From Phanerochaete sordida (lineage: Eukaryota > Basidiomycota > Agaricomycetes > Polyporales > Phanerochaetaceae), in NCBI GenBank assembly GCA_019973155.2, contig BPQB01000030.1, forward strand, positions 310,001-374,000: DNA of 64,000 nt, read 5' to 3'. The position numbers were made by a program, and so were the translations under genes. Positions 32,675 through 43,811 of the stretch are shown here, piece by piece; within the stretch, counting starts at the first letter, position 1; every line of letters starts with the position of its first letter. Below the pieces are notes generated by a model that saw only the letters and a program-made list of their open reading frames with translations, was not told where the DNA came from and did not search any database.

Positions 32675-34149
32675 ATGGACGTCGATACGCGCACGGAAAT
32701 GCTCACCCAGTGGGGCCTGATCTTGTCAGGGATGATATACGGTACGTCAATCCGGTAAAACGCTAGTTCACGGCTTCTGCTGATGCTCTTCGGCTAGGAA
32801 TGCACCTGGTGCTAGCGGTCATTGGCTTTCGAGAGGTCTACAAACGACCTCCGCCCAAGAAAAAGCAGCAGCTTTGGCTTGGGGCCTACCTTCTCCTCCT
32901 CCTCTGTTTTGCGACTGCAGGCTTCTTCTTGCAAGCCTGGTGGACGCAGGTCGCATTTATCAAAAATCGGGGATATCCCGGGGGACCTACGCAATTTCTT
33001 CTCGATAACGTACACAGTGGGCAGAATAAGGCGGTAACAGCGATGTATGTCGCACGATTTCTTATACCCAGATATTCTTACTGATATGCTTCTCTTAGGT
33101 ATCTCATCCTCAACTGGTGTTCCGACGGCATTATCGTGAGCTTTCAGCGTCGTGGATCCACAGCTGTGTCTAGTCTCTGACTGTCTTTCAGCTGCATAGG
33201 TTTCATGTGCTGTGGACATGCAGAGCCATCGGGGTGAATCGCAAGTCGAGATTGGCATTCATAGTACTGGTTGCTTTGGCACTATTCAGTGAGTACTTAT
33301 GCGCTATCACGCCGGGTCATCTGCTGATGCCTCTCAGTAACAGCAATCGTATGTTTTCCTAGTATCACAGGGCTCGGCGTCAACCTCTGGAACGCCGTGT
33401 CTTCCACACCAGGCCTGGCATACATGGCGCTATCTCTGTCTGTAAACACGACGTTGACGGCGCTCATCATCGGCCGCCTGCTGTACCTGCGCCAGAGGAT
33501 CAACAAGGTGCTCCAGCGATACCGCCCGGGACAGACGGACATGTACACCTCCGTCGCAGCGATGCTCGTCGAGTCCGCGGCGCCCTACACCGTCGTCGCG
33601 CTCCTCGCCGTCATCGCGTGCGGCGTGGCCAGCCCGATGCAGTACGTCCTGCTGCCGACCCTCGGACAGTTCCAGGTGCGCGCTCCGGCGGGCCCATGGC
33701 GCACCCTTCGCTGACACCGCCGACGTGTCCTCTAGGCGATCCCCCCGCTGCTCATCATCAGCCGCGTGCTCTCGGGCTCCGCGCTCTCGCAGCGCATCCT
33801 CGACACCCTCCTGCGCCTCGGCATCCGGCACAAATCGAGCCGCACCCTGTCCGACGTCCGATTCGCCTCGCAGGCCAGTAGCCTTGGGGCCGCCAAGCCA
33901 CATCCGCCCCTGTCTACCAGCCTATATCGCGATTTTGAAGCCTATGGGAGCGGGGCGGCAGTCGGCGATTTTAAGACGTTCGACGACGCACCGTCTCCCA
34001 CTGCTAGCATGACTCCGACGATGTGGCCAGCAGCGGCTATGCCTTGGGAGTTTGATGAAGCACATACGGACTCGCGCTACATTGCAGCTGATATTGATAT
34101 TGAGAAGCAGCTTCAGGTTCCCAAGCCAGTGGCTTTTGTAAACCGATGA
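32675..34149 (+). CDS. Multi-pass membrane protein, basidiomycete-type, uncharacterised
   Basis: Six exons: 32675-32741, 32798-33044, 33099-33135, 33192-33288, 33338-33675, 33736-34149 (1200 bases, 399 residues). Hydrophobic segments are visible near residues 10-35 (LILSGMIYGMHLVLAVIGF), 50-68 (AYLLLLLCFATAGFFLQAW), 98-118, 130-150 (LAFIVLVALALFITAI), 165-190, 210-240 and 245-260, giving about seven helices. A cytoplasmic tail of about 130 residues follows. The layout (short outside N-terminus, seven helices, Ser-rich tail) is that of the many uncharacterised seven-helix proteins of agaricomycetes; a receptor role is possible but unproven. Confidence 0.75.
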
Positions 34150-34439
34150 CCCGAGTTTTGCGCGTCTGAGACGACGTAGAACCATCTCTAGTTCCAGAGT
34201 CCAGACGCGACCTGCCGTGCAACAAACCGCACAACGGGGAGGACGCCTCAGGCTATTCGTTCGATGATGTAGTGAAGGGAGATCCATTGTAGCATACATG
34301 ACTCTTTCTTGCGCTTCTGCTTCTACATGCGGTATATCGAGCGTCGTGTGTACTTTTATAACAGATTAAACACCGTGCAGCCATAAAACACCTCTAAAAC
34401 CCCAGAGCCTCCAAGAATTGATAGAAACAGGGACACAGA

Positions 34440-36314
34440 CTACACCATCGGGCGAAAGCGCAGCTCAAGGTGGCGCAGCGGTACGTAGAAGACAGCCGTC
34501 GCCGCAAACGCGAGCTCGAAGCCGATGTCGCCCGTCTTCTGCGCGATCGGCCCGACGAACCACACCTGGTCCATGCTCGGCACGATGAGCGCACACGCGA
34601 GGGCGCACGCGCCGAGCGCGGCGAGGCCCGTGGGGAGCTTGCGCGGGCTGTCCCAGTAGCGGAGGTCGTAGCTGGCGAAGCGGCCCTTGCGCACGATGAC
34701 GTGCTCCATGAGGACGACGGCGGCGTACGCGCTCGCCCAGTAGCCGATGAGGCCGAGGAAGTCCGTGAGCGTGCTGTAGAAGCGCGTCGCGCCGACGATG
34801 CTGAGCGGGACGATGATGGCCGTCGCGAGCACGCTGAAGACGTAGCGCGGGACGGGCGCGAGGAACGGCATGCACACCTGGAAGGACAGGCAGAACGAGT
34901 ACAGCGTCGGCGCGACGTTCGCCGTCACCGAGAGCGCCATCAGCACCGTCAGGAACTGCCCGAAGCCGCCCGCCGGCCGCAGCATCGCCTGGATGAGCCC
35001 GCCGACGTTCCCGTCGGCGTAGCCGTCGCTCCACGCGGGCACGGTCGGCACGGCGACGACGACGGCTGCGGCGAGGCACTGGACGGAAATCTAGGACGAG
35101 GTGAGCTGCGATGGAGAGTCTGGAGTCGGGCCACGTACGATAGGGATGTTCAAGCCGAGGTAGGAGTACCAGAAGATCTTCCAGCTGCAGGGACGTGTAA
35201 GCGAAAGTTTGATAACGGGCGGTCAGAAGACCTACGCAGGCACGTCGGGCTTGAAGTAGGTCGTAAAGTCGGAGGCAAGGGGGGAATAGGTGATGACGAA
35301 GCCGGCGATCGTCGACGCGAACGTGAGGATGGTCCTCGCGTCGGCAGGTTCGGCAGGCGGCGGATTGATGAGGTGCTTGCCCCCGATGCCAAGCGCGACG
35401 ACGTAGACGAGGAGCACGGGGAGCCACGCGAGCCGCTCGTACCAGCTAAGGAACTTGAGGCCGCAGAAGGAGATGAAGAGGGAGACGACGGAGACGATGA
35501 CGATGCCGACGCTGGCGGCGGCGTGAGTGCACGCGACGCAGAGGCCGGCCGACGCGACTCACCTCCAGCTCAGGTTCCCGCCCGACACGCTCGCCAGCGT
35601 CTGCCCGCCGAGAATCGCGTTGAGGATGCAGAAGCCGCACATCGACGCGAGGTTGAATATGCTCGGGACGATCACGCCGAAGAACCTGCACGCCTATCAG
35701 ACCTGCGCGCGGAGATGCGAAGGGGCGGCCACGCACCCGAAGCTGTAGCGCGACAGGCACATCTGCCGCAGCCCTAACCGCGGTCCCCATGTCGTGCTGC
35801 AGTGACGTCGTGAGTGATAAGCCTTCGGGGCAGCGCGGGCGCGACGCACAGATACGCGGGGAGCAGGCTCGCGAGGAGGTTGAAGAAGAGGATGACGAGG
35901 CACGAGTCGCGCAGCCCGAGGCCGAAGACAGCGGGGCCGAGGGAGCCGGCGGAGAACCTGTGCGGGCGGGGTCAGCAGCGACGCGGGGAGGGCCGCGGGG
36001 GACGCACGATAGGATGTTGAAGTTGGCGGAGAGCCAGATGAAGAAGATCCTGTTGTACTGCGTGTCGGTGCGCTCTTCGCGGGGGACGGGGAGGATGCCT
36101 GGCGGCCGGGGATCACAGTGAGCCATGTGCGCGCGGGCAAGGGCAAGGGCGACGCACCGCGGGCCTCGACGCCCCAGCTGAGCAGCTTGCGCATGAACGG
36201 GTGCGAGACATAGTACTCGCTCGCGGGCGCGAGCTCGAGGGTCTCGACGTCCCGCTCGGGGTCGAGCTTCTCGGTGCTGCGCCGCTTGGCGTCGTCGAGC
36301 GTGGGCGAGGACAT
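34440..36314 (-). CDS. NCS1-family nucleobase permease (purine-cytosine permease type)
   Basis: Multi-exon gene starting MSSPTLDDAKRRSTEK (36314) and ending RFRPMV (stop 34440). Exon 1 is 36314-36158. Later junctions can be traced through RIFFIWLSANFNILS/FSAGSLG, AYL/TTWGPRLGLRQM, SRYSFG/FFGVIVPSI, DVPA/WKIFW and NIPI/ISVQC. Landmarks of the Fcy2/Fcy21 group: the GPRLGLRQM loop after helix 3, ASDFTTYFKPDVP in the middle, FCLSFQVCMPF and the ATRFYSTLTDFLGLIGYW helix pair. About 12 membrane helices, expected at the plasma membrane, importing purines or cytosine with protons. Substrate inferred from the family only. Confidence 0.88.
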
Positions 36315-38258
36315 GGCGGGGTGGCGGCGCGGACGAGGGGGCCTGCCGCCCGCCGCGCTGCCTGGCGAAAATAAAAATGCGCGCGGAGCGGGATATTAAT
36401 TGCGTTCCGCAGAGAGTCATGGCGCAGAGCGCATCATGTGCGCGCAATCGAGCCGCGCAGACGGCTCGATCGAGCGGTCGCTGCCGCCGGGTGCCTGCAA
36501 TTTGCCCGGCGCCATCGCTTTGCCGCGGCTCCAACCCCCTCCTGCCGCCCGACGCCAAGCGTAGCTCAGGGAGCGACGCTGTGTGAGAGCATCGAGCGCG
36601 TAGAAATCAGCGCAATTAGTGGCATCGATGGTACCCTAGGGTCGCCCTTATCTGCTGCATAGACTCGTGCAGAACACTCAGGAGCTGAGCTATGCCCCAA
36701 GCCTGCGAGTCGTCGCACCGGTTATCTGCGAAGATTACAACCCTGGAACATCGAAGGAGTGTCCGCGCACGTCAGGTGTGACATAAACACTCAGCCTGAG
36801 CCCCTCTTGTCTGCGACGCGGATTCGCGCGACGGCCTTGGCATTGAGCCGCGCAGATTATTTTTGTCGGGGGCTAGCCGACTGGGGCGCTCCCCAACGCA
36901 TTCAGTGACTCGGGACGCTACATTGACGAATCACGCCACTTTTGCTGTGGCGCAAACAGGGTCATAAAGGATCTCCTGTGATTCGCTGAGAAGAAATGAG
37001 CTCCGGGAAGATAAGCACCACAACGCTGAGTGGCTAACCCACGTTATGCCTATCCAGTTCATAGGCCATACCGCAATAAGGGCTTTGCGAAAGACGTAGC
37101 GGACAGCAGCAGTACATAGTTGATACAGACGGTGGAGCATGAACAGAGCCTGCCGCAAGCCAAACTTAAGAGCTGTGTTTACAGTTCCCTACAGCTATCG
37201 ATGTGCGTTGTACCTAGTAGCAAAAGCTCCCGGAAGACAAATGCGGACATTTAACATGATATATAGAACACATATAGTCACCGCTTTGACAATCCCATGC
37301 TATCTAGCAGCCAGCAGCGTCTTACGCCGCCCTCGACCCCCAACTTCCAAGCGGCTGCTCCAGAGAAGTTGCAGACCATGAGAAAGCAAAATGCCAATAA
37401 ATTACGATGATAAGACATGTGAAAAAAAGCATAACCTGCCAGCTTAGAGCAAGGGACGTGGCGGACGACGAACCGGTGTTGGAGCAGCGACTTAAACCGA
37501 CAAAGCGGCAGGCGCTTGTCACGGCGATCCCGACGGCGGGATTGATGGCGGGCACGCGGCCAGAGGCGCCGACGTTGTGGCGTCAGATCCGCAGCGCTTT
37601 GTTCCGCCTTCTTTCCCCTCCACCGTCAGCTTGTCGGCCTACTGATTTCGTCTACGACACTCTGGTCGCGTGCTCCATCCATCTCGTGAGACTATTCGGT
37701 CTACGAAGCACAGGTAAGCTCTCAGTTTCGTGCGCCCTGCCGTTTCAGGCTGCGGCCGACCTTGTGAGTGACGTGGCCGGCTCTGGCCCACGAACCGAAC
37801 CGGGCGAACCGTCGGCAGCGGCTGCCGGCGAGCTGACCAGATGAGGAATGCCAATACGGCGAGGCGCGATCCTTCCCCTTCAGTGTCCGAAAGGGGACGA
37901 CTTCTCGCCCAAGAAGCACGACGGGCGTCTGCTCATGTTCAACAGATCGGGGCTCGAGGAAGGCTGCTGTCGCTCCCGCTGCCTCTTGCCGGAATTCCAC
38001 AGCAATAAGGGTGAGTATTTTTACTTTTAATGATGAGAATAAGTCTGTCTTGTCTCAGGCATAGGTGACGGCGCGCCCTTGGCGGCGGAGGACGTCGGGC
38101 AGCGGCGCGATTGAACTTTAATTGTCGATCGTGATGCGCTGCCCGCCTCCCTTCTCGTCCGCGGAGGGGCGGGAGAGCTTGTTGAACGGCAATAAACAAG
38201 GAAAACGTGACCGAAACGTGACCGTCAACGCGTCGACGCGCCAGCCTCCGCCGCGAAC
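36315..38258. other. Gene-poor intergenic region
   Basis: About 1.9 kb. One + strand frame of 145 codons (37407-37844) has no recognisable domain and ordinary codon composition, and I do not call it. The NCS1 promoter must lie at the left end. No repeats or RNA genes recognised. Confidence 0.35.
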
Positions 38259-38268
38259 ATATAAATAG
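38259..38268 (+). promoter_or_regulatory. Strong TATA box followed by a CT-rich leader
   Basis: atataaatag, followed about 30 bases downstream by a long pyrimidine-rich run (38281-38350), the arrangement of highly expressed fungal genes. The next ATG (38377) opens a frame of only about 29 codons. The transcript could continue through the hairpin at 39.0 kb into the decayed coding region. Confidence 0.45.
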
Positions 38269-39002
38269 CGGCCCCCGCGCGCCCTTCTCCCCCACCGCTC
38301 CTCTCCTCTCCCCCGCTCCCCCCTCCTCTTCCCTGCGGCATCTCTCCTGGACTCCCTTGCACACCGACAGGGCTACATGGCGCCGGCGGGTGGGCGGCGC
38401 CCCCGGTTGCTGCACTGCCTGGCCAATGGACCCGGGGCGGCCCCCCGCCCCGGAGGTCGAGCGTGAGACGTGTGCTGGCGTCCGCCGTCGTCACTGCCGA
38501 CCTCAACACAGTGTGTCGCGCCCTCGGGACGTCCGCTGTTGTTGCATAACAGCGCCGTGCCTTGAGCCGGATTCTGGTGGTTTCCCTTGTGTGCCTCACG
38601 TGTGACTTCGACTCTGGCCATTTGGACTTCAATATTCTCGACCTTGGATCGTACCGCGGCTGGCCTTCCTCTCCCTGGACTGGATTCTCTGGGCACTCTG
38701 GACTCTGCTGGATGGCCGACCGACGCGGACAGGACTCCCCCTTGGGCCCCGCGGACCGGATCGCCGCGTGAACCTCCCTCCCTCCCTCCCTCTTTTACAG
38801 ACACCCTGCCAGACCGTTCTCACAGACTACCCCTCCCTCCACCTCCACCTCTGACTGACCTCTCCACAGACGGACTCCCTCACCGGGGGTCCCTGGCCTC
38901 GGACTACTGATACCTTTGCCTCCTCAGACCTCAACGCAAGGCCCGACCCCGCAAGCGCGCACTCAAGACCCAAGCCCTGCGCAGCGGGACCAAACCAAAG
39001 GT

Positions 39003-39055
39003 GAGTTATTACTCCAGCGATTGCGGTGTACCCGCAGTCGCTGGGGTGATAGCTC
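39003..39055. repeat. Perfect 24-bp inverted repeat (hairpin, 5-base loop)
   Basis: Arms 39003-39026 and 39032-39055 pair over all 24 positions around the loop tgtac. Four of the pairs are T-G (wobble in RNA) and the rest are Watson-Crick. The left arm overlaps a consensus splice donor (AAAG/gtgagt at 39001). The same structure read from the other strand gives the complementary hairpin with A-C mismatches at the four positions. Confidence 0.8.
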
Positions 39056-39179
39056 ATCTTTGCTCGGTCTTCGACTGCGGCGACTTTGGTTTGGAGACAG
39101 CCGCGGTTGAGCGCGCGTGCAAGGACGGGGAGCAGGGTCGTGGTGCGTCTTTCTTGCCTTTTATTCCATACACTAGTGA

Positions 39180-40294
39180 CTTGTTTCGTAGCGACGCCCG
39201 CATGTATGCGCGTTTCCGCGACTCGCATTCCCTGAAGGTGAACCATTTCCTCGACGAACTCCAAGCGCTCACTCCATCTTACCTTGATCAGGCTCGCCGC
39301 CTGCTGCGCCGCGGCCCCGAGTACTCGAACAGCAGCAGGGCGCTCCACCAACTCCAGTCGACCTCGTCGAATCCCCAGAAAGCTGCACCGCATCTTCGCG
39401 GACGAAGATCACCACTCCGGACTATGCGCGCGCCAAGAAACACCAGAATTGCGTCGCCTCCCTCTTCTCGCGCAAAAAAAATCCTCGAGACGCAGCACCT
39501 TGTCTAGCAATGCGTATGTGTCCTCCCTCTGCACTCGACCTGCGGCTGACAAACTCGAGAAGCTCGGCGACACCTGCACGAACATCAGCCCGCGCATCGC
39601 GGCAGGCGCGCCCGTCGACGCCCCCAAGGCATTGCAGTGCGCCGCGCTTCCACGCGCCCGTCATAGTGGCAGCCCCCGACGCCATCTTCTGCCTGCCGCT
39701 CTGCAAGCACTTCCAGTGTGCCCACCGCCACGCGCTCTGCGACCAGATCCGCGCGGCGAAGGCCAGTTCCGCGCAGCGGCACGACGGCGAGCAGGTTACA
39801 GCCTTCGACGAGCTCCCGAAGGTCCCGCGCGCTGCGCCCTCCGACGAAGCGACGCTGTGCCTCAGCGCACGCGACGGGCAACGCGCTCACTCTCGACGCG
39901 ATGCACTCGCTCACTGGAAACGCGGGCCACCCGCAGCTCACAAGCGCGCTCTCTCAGCCGCCGCGTCCCGAGGAACCCAAGCGGCTGCCGTACCTGGCGG
40001 GCGGCCCCGTGCGGCCGACGCGCCTGGCTCGTGGGCGCGCATACGCAGACGTCGGCCGCCAGGGCGTGCCAGCTCCCCATGGCCTAGGGCACGGCGTGGT
40101 GCAGCCCCCATGATGCGTGTCAAGCTTGCGAACGGGGTGCATTTCGCGGGCCACGCTGTCTCGCGCGGCGTACACGCCCTGTCCTCTTGTCGCTCCTACA
40201 AGAACGCGGACGATGCGCAGATCGTCGCCGAAAGAGCAGCGTCCTCGTGTGCCTGGGCGCACGCCGCTTTCCCGCACGGCGCGCGCGCTGGCTA
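39180..40294 (+). pseudogene. Decayed protein-coding locus with several frameshifts, family unknown
   Basis: Stretches with strong C/G third-position bias follow each other in different frames: DSHSLKVNHFLDELQALTPS (about 39220-39280), KITTPDYARAKKHQNCVASL (about 39405-39470), DKLEKLGDTCTNISPRIAAG (about 39555-39610), FHAPVIVAAPDAIFCLPLCK (about 39650-39710, then CAHRHALCDQIRAAKASS), MHSLTGNAGHPQLTSALSQP (about 39905-39960) and VKLANGVHFAGHAVSRGVHA (about 40115-40175). The switches occur within a few bases, leaving no room for introns. This is the pattern of a gene disrupted by at least three indels. I do not recognise the family. Confidence 0.45.
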
Positions 40295-41086
40295 GGGCGT
40301 GGCCGGGGCGGTATACCGCCTCGTCCGCGGGAAACCGAGGAGCGTTGGCCCCGATATTTTGCGGATGGCCAACGATCCTAGGAGAGCGCTTTCGCGCAGG
40401 ATATCGGATCTGAGGTGAGGCCCTTCGGCATCTCAAAGTGGCATCTTGTGCTCGCGCGCCGTAGGACGCTGCGCAAACCAAAGAACCGGGCTTCCTGTCC
40501 CTTGCTCACGAACGCTCGAGGATAACGGAACATGGACCAACAGGTATTTATAGCACCGGCTGGCGCTGTACCGCATTCTCGCGGACGAATCTTATGCGTG
40601 GTTCCACAGATGGCTTGTGGAACAGTTTGCTGGGACTCCGATGCGACGGATATGCGCGATGTGCGCTTTGCCTGCCGGCCTTGTTTTAGGTTGTGTCCAT
40701 GCGACTAGTGAGTGCGCAGCAGGAGCTGGCGCGGCGCGCACGTAGGCACGGCGAGCAGAGCCGCCAAGCAAAGTGGAGTTGCATCGTCGCTGAGCTTACA
40801 GTTTCTCTCATTTTGGCTTTGTATGCTTACATATACGTAAGCTCACATGGACTCTATAGACGGCGAAATGCTATTTCGCGATCTGTCAAGAACAACGATT
40901 GTGGGTTGCACAGGAGAGTGACGATTCAATCGATCTAGGAGTACCGGACACTGAACTCTGCTTGTGGCTACGACATTTGTCATGGTAAGCAATTTGAGAC
41001 CACATCGTCGACGGGCTGCAACTCAAGCTCTGGGAAGGCCACAATTCTCGATCTTCGCCTCATATTCGAGGTCAAACTCCTTCGTC
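40295..41086. other. Intergenic, no gene seen
   Basis: About 790 bases; an 81-codon frame at 40693-40938 has no support. No repeats recognised. Confidence 0.35.
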
Positions 41087-41358
41087 TCAATCCATACAAT
41101 GAACTCCTGCGTTACAAACTTTAGCGGCGCTCCAACGCATGACGATCAGCATACCTCCAAAGGGACACGGCCGCGGGATAATTGGTTTTGAGGGGAGCGG
41201 AGCCCGACCTGGTACATACGGTTAGGATTGCGGGTGAGATGTGGAGTACGGATCCACTATTCACCGGCGAGATGATCGACAGGAGATGGTGCAGCGTGAA
41301 CGCCTGACATGCCAATGATCACAGCGAGGAGAGCGGAGGACACGACGGAGAAGTTCAT
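41087..41358 (-). CDS. Small secreted Cys-ended peptide, family copy 1 (55 residues)
   Basis: Three exons: 41358-41265, 41208-41155, 41106-41087 (168 bases, 55 residues). The signal peptide MNFSVVSSALLAVIIGMSGV is followed by the family line HAAPSPVDHLAG and a proline-rich middle. It ends RPCPFGGVHCMD. Intron 1 has the same phase and a similar position as in copy 2, and both copies encode exactly 55 residues. Introns of 56 and 48 bases have good borders. A TATA box lies 56 bases upstream of the ATG. Probably a secreted peptide with two Cys near the end; function unknown. Confidence 0.6.
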
Positions 41359-41413
41359 TGCTAGGTATGTTGCGGTGTTGCCAGTGGATAGTCTGCTCTG
41401 AGGTCGTCGTATG

Positions 41414-41421
41414 TATTTATA
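41414..41421 (-). promoter_or_regulatory. TATA box of secreted peptide copy 1
   Basis: TATAAATA on the - strand, 56 bases upstream of the ATG at 41358; copies 2 and 3 have TATA elements at 50 and 47 bases. Confidence 0.6.
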
Positions 41422-42097
41422 CTTGTGCGGCATCTATCTGTGGCGCAGAACGTGTCTCACCGACTGTCGTAAAGACGATGGAACATCGAAAATAGAACAT
41501 ATCGGCCACCGCGAATGGACGGAGGCGGCTTACTCTCGAGCCCTTTGAGGCAGCGCAGCTACCAATTGGTACACATACAACTCACGGAAGAACCTGCAGT
41601 TCTCAGGCTTACAATGCGGGTACCCCTCAACCGACCACTGATGTGCTCTTTGAGGCTAGGTCGGACTGCGCCTGCATTTTACGCTGTTCTACGATGTCGC
41701 CGGATACAAATAGACACCAGGGTACGTGGCCACGCGCTGCACATTTGAATCAGGCAGCCGTCGAGTACTCTCGCTTTTTGGCTCACTCCGCCTCCAGGCA
41801 TTGCGGCTCTCTCCCTGTGTGGCTTCTCTGCAGGAGACGTGCATATGTACCTACATCCATGTTACGAAGATGTCGTCACCGCTACGAGACCCGAAATTAA
41901 ATAGCCATTGCCGGCTGCTTAGTTCGCATCGCACCAGGGTGTGTGTAGCAGATTCGCACTCGGTTTCACTCTCACCAAGTACATATGAAGGAAATCTGTA
42001 GTACCGTCTCCGATACGGCCGTTACAATCCAGCTACACAATGCGATTTGTAGAGTACATCGCAGTAGATGTACACCACAGCAACTCGACTAGATCAT
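41422..42097. other. Spacer between secreted peptide copies 1 and 2
   Basis: About 675 bases, AT-richer than the genic regions, without coding signal or recognisable repeats. Confidence 0.35.
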
Positions 42098-42370
42098 CTA
42101 GCAGAGGTGCGCTAGATTGGGTACCGATGTTAGCGCTATAATTGCTCAGGAGCTGTTAACTTACACTTGATGCACGGCTCGGGGTCTCCGGTAGGTGTAT
42201 GCACCGCGCGAGCGTCCACGGCACGGTCTGGTGGCCAAAATCAGCATTATCGGCCCAGAGCGGGATATAGACAACATACCGACGAGGTGTTCGACGGGCG
42301 TGGGCGTGGCATGCACGCTGCACACAACAAGCAGAGCAGCGAGTAAAGCGCAAGTGAAGGTGAACTGCAT
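42098..42370 (-). CDS. Small secreted Cys-ended peptide, family copy 2 (55 residues)
   Basis: Three exons: 42370-42280, 42227-42165, 42111-42098 (168 bases, 55 residues). The signal peptide MQFTFTCALLAALLVVCSV is followed by HATPTPVEHLVDRAV. The C-terminus is EPCIKSHLC and the final Cys is the last residue. Intron phases (1 and 1) equal those of copy 1. Introns are 52 and 53 bases. A TATATATA element lies 50 bases upstream of the ATG. No CAAX box, so it is not a standard basidiomycete lipopeptide pheromone. The processed product could be a short Cys-bonded peptide. Confidence 0.65.
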
Positions 42371-42419
42371 CGTCGAAGATATCTCGATGTTGACTTTACC
42401 GCTGCAGGGTCGCCGCGCA

Positions 42420-42427
42420 TATATACT
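42420..42427 (-). promoter_or_regulatory. TATA box of secreted peptide copy 2
   Basis: TATATATA on the - strand, 50 bases upstream of the ATG at 42370. Confidence 0.6.
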
Positions 42428-43811
42428 TGCACGGCGTCGGTCAACCGTGAGCATGGTCTGCGAAGACGATCTCACTGCCTGTCACGCAGATAAGTTATCG
42501 CAGAGGAGCGAAGGGAAGGGGAGTCAAACTGACTATGTTATTCAACAGCTTAGCCGCCGTGAGTGATGTTCTCTGCTCGGAAAAAGATGCACATCACGCG
42601 TTCGTGACAGACGGCGCCGCACGACACGCGGTGTGCAGCGTCGGCAGGAACGTATGACCATTCTAGGAATCGGTGTTCTCGACATCGCTCGACATCGCCC
42701 CGAGGCTCGTTTCCGAGGAAACACCTGTGGCATACCTCCGCAGCTGGCGCGGACGACGCCCTACGTTTGTCCAGGTGAACGCCACAATGTGCCAGGATAG
42801 TCGCACCCACATTGTATATCAAACTAGCTAAATATGCAAGCGACGTATGGCACAATCAGCTCAGAAAGCCATCGTGTATCTATTGGTAGGAAGTTCAGAT
42901 ACTTAGCGGAAGAGGAAACATCTCTCACTCGCCGTGGCCGTCGGGTGAAGTAACTTTAAGATTGGCCGTGTGCGTTTCTTGAGCACATGCTACAGGTGTA
43001 TTTCAATGGCCTGATGAGGCGAGCAGGAAAGCTTATCCGGGCTTCCCAGACGGCAGGCGGCGCCAGAGAATACAGTGCTCACGTCGTAATTTGCGCTACA
43101 AATTATCTAAAAGGGGATACAAATGTGTCAATACAGAGATGCGGGTGAACGGCGTGGGCTGTCTTCCCAACTGCACGCACTTCGAATATCAAGATCGCGC
43201 GACTTGTAACGCGCCACGTGAGACCTGTAGGCCTCAGCTGGGGAGCTCTCAAGCCATGGTTAGAGATGCGACCAGTGCTATTGCGATAAGATCAACGACC
43301 GCAAAGGCTGAAGGAGGAGAGGGCTCACTGTGCGGTTCCTGGTGGGATCGGAGAGCGGTGAGAACGGCTTGCCCAGCGCCGCGTTCTTAGCCATAGGGCC
43401 CCTGGCACCACTGAGACCCGAGAAACCTTTTACCGCGGTGGCGGCCTCGGGAAAATGACAGCCATCAGTAGAGGTACCTTTTCACCCAAGGCGCGCCGTA
43501 AAGGTAGAATCTGCAGCTCTTTTGTGCGCCTCTGAGTATGGATTACGTGATAATGTCTACGTCACGATTAGAACACACGGAGGCCTACACTGTGACGACA
43601 CTAGATTCCCCAATCATATGATACTCATTCGCCGGTGATGACTGGCCCGCGTAAAGCAGCGATACACTTCCAAAGTGAAGGAAACGACGCATGCAGAGCA
43701 CAGCGCTCTCAGCCTTTGAATGCGGCCGTCCAAAGGTTTCTTGACATCCGAAATATATTACAGTAGTACGTGTGCAAGTAGCATGTCAGAGAAAGTTTGT
43801 CGACACGTCTG
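42428..43811. other. Spacer between secreted peptide copies 2 and 3
   Basis: About 1.4 kb with no supported gene. A - strand frame at 42550-42855 (MCHTSLAYLASLIYN start) has no signal peptide or homology I can see and is left out. No repeats recognised. Confidence 0.35.

Noticed and set aside
34470..35777. 435-codon + strand frame
   Set aside because: Antisense to the NCS1 permease, extremely rich in Arg/Glu/Asp as expected for an antisense shadow of GC-rich exons.
37407..37844. 145-codon + strand frame in the gene-poor region
   Set aside because: No domain, no splice structure, no codon preference; composition consistent with chance.
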